Assembly: GCF_001632365.1 (NCBI RefSeq)
Contig: NW_024468529.1
Coordinates: 410,709 to 471,278 of the forward strand
Direction: 5' to 3'
Source of the DNA: Laetiporus sulphureus 93-53
Lineage: Eukaryota > Basidiomycota > Agaricomycetes > Polyporales > Laetiporaceae
Length of the DNA: 60,570 nucleotides
This document shows positions 55,784 to 60,570 of this stretch, in pieces (within the stretch, counting starts at the first letter, position 1; each line of letters begins with the position of its first letter). Position numbers and translations under genes: made by a program. The notes beneath the pieces were generated by a model. The model saw only the letters and a list, made by a program, of their open reading frames with translations, was not told the DNA's origin and made no database searches.

Positions 55784-56478
55784 ATGCCGTTCGTTTTGTA
55801 CTTTTATTTTCTTACTTGGATGGAGTTGGCACCAAGCGCCAGTTCCAAATAACAGGTGGGAGTGCAAATGTTACATTATATAGCAGAGAGCTGTAGGTAA
55901 GAGCCAATTAAAGGTGGATGCGTATTCAACTAGTTAATCTAAATTACGTTGTGGTACAAGACCGCCATCCTATCACAGGTGCCAAAGAATGCAACAGGCC
56001 CTTGGATCATCACAGCACAATTGTCACCATAGTGTGTGTCATCCATAAGCCAAGACACGACAATGTTATCTGGTGAGTATGCATGACTAATATCAAAAGA
56101 GAGGTTTAAATAAGTGTGATCACAGAAGTATCATTGCTACCTGGGACAGCTCTACCAGTGACAAGGTGAAGTGGTGGGATCATAGAAGGTGAATCCTCTG
56201 GCCTCATATTTCACATTTGCCAAGGGTCTGGAGGGCTGAATGGCTAGAGAGCAGAGTCTGAGATGTTCAAAAATGTGAGTCAGATATGCAAAAATGATCA
56301 TGTCAGCAGAGATGGTGTTCATGATGATAGTTGACCAGAAGAAGCATATCAGAAAGAAGGCAGATTCGTTCCAGCCACACATGAAATCAATCTTGATGGA
56401 CAGTCCTTTGATCTTCGCCACGTGATCAATATCCTGGTTGAGTCATGAATATGATCAATCTGTGATTTCCTCTCCTGT
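55784..56478 (-). pseudogene. Degenerate coding sequence, family not recognised
   Basis: The minus frame 56421-56152 reads FMCGWNESAFFLICFFWS..IMNTISADMIIFAYLTH and PLANVKYEARGFTFYDPTTSPCHW. A further minus frame near 56040-55945 reads DDTHYGDNCAVMIQGPVAFFGTCDRMAVLYHNVI. The Trp/Cys/aromatic content and the order of blocks look like real protein rather than chance, but I do not recognise the family. Intron-like GT..AG gaps separate the blocks. Confidence 0.35.
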
Positions 56479-56481
56479 CTA

Positions 56482-56618
56482 GTAATGTTCAGGGCCCAGC
56501 TCAGCCTGAAAGCCCAAGCTTGGGCTCAGCTTAGAGGCTTGGGCTTGCCATAATCACAAGCTGGGCCCCCTGCTAGGGCTCAGGCTTGGCTCAGGCTCAG
56601 CTTAGCCTAAGCTCTGGG
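56482..56618 (+). mobile_element. Left end of a second hAT-related element, cut by the TRIM
   Basis: TAGTAATGTTCAGGGCCCAGCTC resembles the 51877 terminus (TAGTGATGTGCCAGGCCCAGC). GGGCCC/GGCTTGGGC motifs fill the rest. The sequence ends at 56618, where the miniature LTR element begins. Confidence 0.6.
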
Positions 56619-57173
56619 TGTTATGGATTGGGACCACAATCCTATAGACCATTAACAATTAGACAGGTAAACCATTCTGCTAAAAGTCTGGCTATGATAT
56701 CCTTAGATATCATAGTGGTCTGAGCTATATATGCAGTTCATTCAGTCATTTATCATGTGCATCACTCACATGTGACCTGAACTGTAGGCATGTTGTACAG
56801 GTCTTGTGACACTACCCCCATTTTATGACTCAGACGTCCCGGCTGAGCTGAGAATTCGAAAGATGCCCCAAACATGGGCTCTTTTAACTTCTGGGTGTCG
56901 ACAAGGCCCTTATCCATGGCACATGTCTTATAATGAGTATATAGTTCCAGACCCAACCCTAGCATTAATGGCATTGCATTATTGGGCTGGAAGGGTGGAG
57001 TTTGATTGAGTTACGTGTCCTCTGAACATCACTCAAATTCGTTACATGTGATCTGGGATATTTTATCTGCCATCCCCAGGACTCGAACCAGGCCCCTCGC
57101 AAGGATATCATATTGTTACAGATTGGGACCACAATCCTATAGACCATCAACAATTAGACAGTTGAACCATTCC
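56619..57173 (-). mobile_element. Miniature LTR element (TRIM), 5' LTR truncated
   Basis: On the minus strand, a purine tract AAAATGGGGGTAG (56824-56812) is followed by a 193-bp LTR from TGTCACAAGACC (56811) to CCATAACA (56619). The 5' LTR end (TCTGTAACA, 57114-57173) repeats about 60 bp of that LTR with few differences and is then cut by the LTR at 57174. The internal part, 56825-57113, is only about 290 bp and has no coding capacity. These are the features of a TRIM. The outer duplication cannot be checked because the 5' LTR is broken. Confidence 0.65.
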
Positions 57174-58204
57174 TGTCACAGCATTAGGTGGCATCTTTGT
57201 TTTTGCACCATTAAAGTCCTCATTTGGCAATCACAAGTGGTTATTCAGATGCCAACCTTCATATTGGTCTCACAAAGTGGATACTTAGACAAACAGCACA
57301 ATACTACCACATACATCGTGGATATGGCTGTGTCTACCACATGACCATCAAGCGCCCATGATTCAGCCACCCAGTCACATGACACTGGCCACTTGCCCTA
57401 TTCAGAAGTTATCAGATGTTGGTCACGTGACACCAGGCCACTTGCCTAGAATGGAACCCTTTGGCCTACAATAGGCTCCCTCAAGCTCATTGGACCATCA
57501 AGCTAGCAAGCACCCAATTTGCCACTCAGATAGTGGCACCACTTTGCTGCCCAGCCAATAGGCAGACACTACAAGGAATCCCCCTATCAACCGGCATACA
57601 GTATAGCCAGGTACAGGATAGGCTGGATCTTCCCACAAACTTATCCAGATGAAGACTAATCGTCCCACCCATTGTTCTAAGTTTGGACAGATCCTCTCAT
57701 CTGAGGTTACAACCGTTGTGATGTGCCCTGTTGGCCATCACCCATTGGCCCCTCAACAGTGGGCCCACTTTCTGGCAATTGTCTCATTGGATTAGATAGG
57801 ATTACCTTAGCGTATCCATGGCCTTTATAGATAGTTGCCATAGTTGCTGCTAGAGCCCTTACTGGTTCTGGCATAATGTTCTCACATGTAGTTTGCTAGG
57901 ACTTCAGTAGGTACACCATAGATACAGTGACCAGGGACCAGCTCTACATGTATATAAGCTCATGAGAATTTAAGGGAGGACCTTAGATTCATTATACTAT
58001 TGTATGCGACCAGCAGGCCAGCTCCCCCTTTTCACCACTTATGCAAAGCCATACATTGGGGCTCTGCCTTGATTGTTGATTGTATGCCACTGTGTGCATC
58101 CTCAGCCTAGCCCTTGTGGCAGGCTTTTTATGTGGGATCATTTGTGCAGGTCACAAAAGCAGACTTGCCCTTAATTGGGTTAAGTGCTTTGGTGCTTTGT
58201 GACA
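57174..58204 (+). repeat. LTR of the TGTCACAG family inserted in the TRIM
   Basis: 1,031 bp from TGTCACAGCATTAGGTGGCA to GCTTTGTGACA, similar along its length to the 10475 and 14054 copies. TATA box GTATATAAGC near 57950. The flanking 5-mers (ATTCC, TTATA) differ, so the target duplication is not preserved. Confidence 0.8.
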
Positions 58205-59090
58205 TTATAATAAATCTCCATGCACGCCCCCAGCTTCCTGCTGCTGGTGTGATTTTTTGGTCCTAATCATGACCACCTTAAATAAAACTGTTTAATTTTT
58301 GAGCCAAGCGAAGAAGACCTAGAGTTATTCGCTTGTGCTTTTTCAGCCCAAGAAAATCCAGGTGTGGGGCGCACCTTTTTTGACACATCCATCATCACCT
58401 CTACCGCTGTCAGCCTACCTCAAGACTTGGTAGCAGGCACCTTCACATAAGCCGCTCCCTCACCAGGACAGTGCTGCAGCAACATTTGATATTGGAACCT
58501 TTGTCCCCCCACCCATATTCATTTCAATAAGAGCAATATTTGCGAAAATAACACGAGTTATCGCCCCTTATATGCGAAAATACTATGAGTTATCGCTTAT
58601 ATAAGACACACAGCGTCCGCAATGACATTAAACTATTACCTATCATTTATATATCATTTGTATAGGATTGGTCACCTATAAATATATAAATAAAATATTT
58701 CAGATATCTAAAGACATGCTACTCCGAATCGACACAGTGATTGTCCACATATAAGATCTCCAAGAGCACGGCAGTCTTTGACTGTAAACTGCTGGCGGAA
58801 ATAGATCTTTACTTAGCAGTCCACAATAGATAATCCAATTTTTAGGGAGTTATTTTGGCACACACAATGGGATATTGGAAACCCTTTTACCCAGAAGCGG
58901 TCTCAGAATTACTACATATTGCGCAACAATTAGTAATTTATTTGCTATGGGATGCCTAAACCACCTTTTCCCCAAAAGTTATAAAGGCTTTTTCTCCCAC
59001 CCACCCTCCCTTACTTTTGTGCCCCTCAGTCTTGTTTTAACTCGCTCATGCCGCGTCAGTTCTGGGAGGAACCTGGCAAGGGGGAGGTAA
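58205..59090. other. No gene recognised; short tandem repeat and purine tract
   Basis: Two ~31-bp units beginning GCGAAAATA.. and containing GAGTTATCGC lie at about 58538-58602. A purine tract GCAAGGGGGAGGTAA at 59077-59090 is followed by TGTAGGATACAGC, a possible LTR start. No partner is visible. Confidence 0.35.
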
Positions 59091-60436
59091 TGTAGGATAC
59101 AGCAAGTATGTACGAGCTTATCTGAAGACGTGCGCATAAGAAGTGCAGCACTCAAAGATATATAGCAAGTACCGAGCGCATGTCCTATTCGAAGAGTCGA
59201 GAAGGATCCGCGAAGCAATTAGGATCACATGTCCGAAGATGAGCGTGAGCAAGTCAAGAATGATCCAAGCAGCGCCAAAGGATCACATTTTCAAAACCTT
59301 CCATTTTCTAACTTTTGCCTACATAGCATGCCAACCTAAAGGGCAATCGAGAGACCATTGCCAACAAGTATGAACAGCATTGGGGAACGCATCTACTTGC
59401 ATACAACAATGCAAACATGGCAGCTATTCTATATAAAATCCTAAAAAGACATAGGCAACCTTTTGGGTACAAGACACAATCTTTGGAACAGCCCTCTGAC
59501 CAAGGGCATCCTATCATTTGGCAGCTTTGAGCGCCATCATGGACCTGGACAAGTCGTTAAAACTACACCACTATGGCAGCTTTGAGCGCCACCAAATGTA
59601 TGACATCATCACGGATCACAGATCAACCAAGATCACGATCGATCAAAAAGTCTATCTCGACTCAAATCACAGATCAACCACGATCACGATCAGTCAAATC
59701 AATCAAATGACGTCATACTCAGACATGTGACTAGGGACATCATGCCACCTTCCAACGCCACATGATTACATCAGCATAGATTATGTAATAAAGAAAAGAT
59801 ACTGGTCGAGTTTCGAACCTGATCTTCACTCGCTCAAGTGGCTTAGGGGTTAAGCCATGGCAATCTGATACGTCAGGACCTGATCGTCTCACAACATAAC
59901 GTGTGCACAGGTTCGATTCCTCGATGAAACGGAATCTGCCATGTATTATGTAATAACCTACTCAATCCGCTGTAGCACAGAAGCACGAAGTCATGACTGA
60001 AGACAGAAGACCAGGATAAACTGGTATCCAGAGAATGATACCTAGGGGCCGACGCTGCAGTCAAAAACAGCATCTTTTTACAACTATTATGCATTTTGAA
60101 CGACCTTGGCACATCGTTAAACTGTTCACAATTTGGCAGCTTTGAGCGCCACGAATGACCAAGCACATGTCTTTAAACTGCAAGCCCTTTTGCACATAAT
60201 TTTGAGCAACAGAAGCCAATAGCGCTGTCTGCGATGTCAGACATCTAGAACCAAGAACTGTTAGCCACACAAGTGCACCATTTACCTGAGCAAGTCATTA
60301 AACTGCATCACCCCTTTTTGCTGCTAGCAAAGTCCTGAAATGCCATCTACACACCCTGCCATTCCACCCTGGAAGTCAGAACCTGAAGCGAGGGTACCAT
60401 TTACCTCAGCATTTACTCAGTTCATCCGGAGTCTGA
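59091..60436 (+). mobile_element. Probable 3' non-coding part of an LTR retroelement, repeat-rich
   Basis: Repeated motifs include TGGCAGCTTTGAGCGCCA at 59519, 59574 and 60137 and a ~50-bp unit (CAAGTCGTTAAAACTACACC-like) near 59548, 60110, 60165 and 60290. A ~45-bp tandem pair (ATCACAGATCAACCA.GATCACGATC) lies at about 59617-59700 with a TGACGTCA palindrome nearby. A tRNA-like stretch with a perfect B box GGTTCGATTCC lies near 59910. The block ends in a purine tract directly before an LTR. No coding frame was recognised. Confidence 0.4.
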
Positions 60437-60454
60437 ACCTTGAAGTGGGGGTAG
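60437..60454 (+). other. Polypurine tract
   Basis: GAACCTTGAAGTGGGGGTAG lies immediately upstream of TGTCACAG, the usual primer site for plus-strand synthesis. It shows that this copy of the LTR is a 3' LTR with internal sequence attached. Confidence 0.7.
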
Positions 60455-60570
60455 TGTCACAGTATTAAGTGGCACCTTTCTTTTTGCACCATTAAAGTCC
60501 TCATTTGAGTGGTTATTCGGACGCCAACCTTCATATTGGTCTCACAAAGTGGATACTTGGACAAACAGCA
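60455..60570 (+). repeat. 3' LTR of a TGTCACAG-family element, running off the right edge
   Basis: It starts TGTCACAGTATTAAGTGGCA and follows the 14054 copy for its first ~116 bases, with a short deletion near 60505. The remainder is outside the window. Confidence 0.8.

Overview
This looks like a window from a filamentous basidiomycete (probably Agaricomycetes) nuclear genome. The coding sequences are cut by many short introns of about 48-70 bp with GT..AG borders. Genes are densely packed on both strands. Several families typical of Agaricomycetes appear: basidiomycete BTB and DUF6698-like relics, a Myb/SANT-like transposon gene, an F-box plus nucleotidyltransferase-like protein, and BED-finger hAT transposases. 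The species cannot be named from the sequence.

The window has three zones. (1) Left flank, 1 to about 20,000: AT-rich, CpG-poor repeat land. It holds LTR pieces, one structurally complete Gag-only retrotransposon (TR-GAG type), long foldback DNA elements that begin CACTG and carry 3-bp target duplications (one inserted inside another), and decayed host-type genes (BTB, Myb/SANT, DUF6698). (2) Gene island, about 20,100 to 49,940: CpG-normal, 14 genes in 30 kb, mostly housekeeping. In order: class I histone deacetylase (-), ABCF ATPase ARB1 (+), PP2A/PP4-like phosphatase (-), ribosomal protein L10a/uL1 (-), small AIM19-like mitochondrial membrane protein (-), VPS41 (+), ribosomal protein S12 (-), SKI8 WD-repeat protein (+), DUF7704-type membrane protein (-), choline/GABA-type permease (-), HpPgdA/cyclic-imidase-type deacetylase (+), amino-acid permease (+), methylpurine-glycosylase-like protein (-), F-box/nucleotidyltransferase-like protein (+) and an alpha/beta hydrolase (-). 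(AIM19-like brings the count to 15.) (3) Right flank, about 49,980 to the end: repeats again. A second CACTG-like foldback family has two copies inside a third. A 3.9-kb hAT transposon has a perfect 8-bp duplication. A miniature LTR element (TRIM) is broken by a 1-kb LTR, and a gypsy-type 3' end runs off the window.

How parts may work together: the deacetylase, ribosomal, phosphatase, VPS41, SKI8 and ABCF genes are unrelated housekeeping functions sharing short divergent promoters. The possible functional group is the permease / deacetylase-like amidohydrolase / permease run at 36.7-44.2 kb, which has a tight cluster of GATA motifs in its divergent promoter; this suggests nitrogen scavenging but is inference.

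The most unusual material is the foldback elements. Five examples in two terminal families all end in CAC..GTG and all show exact 3-bp target duplications, as CACTA-type (EnSpm) elements do. They have no coding capacity, are almost entirely palindromic, and sit inside each other or inside a retrotransposon. I worked by eye only; every family call lacks a database search.
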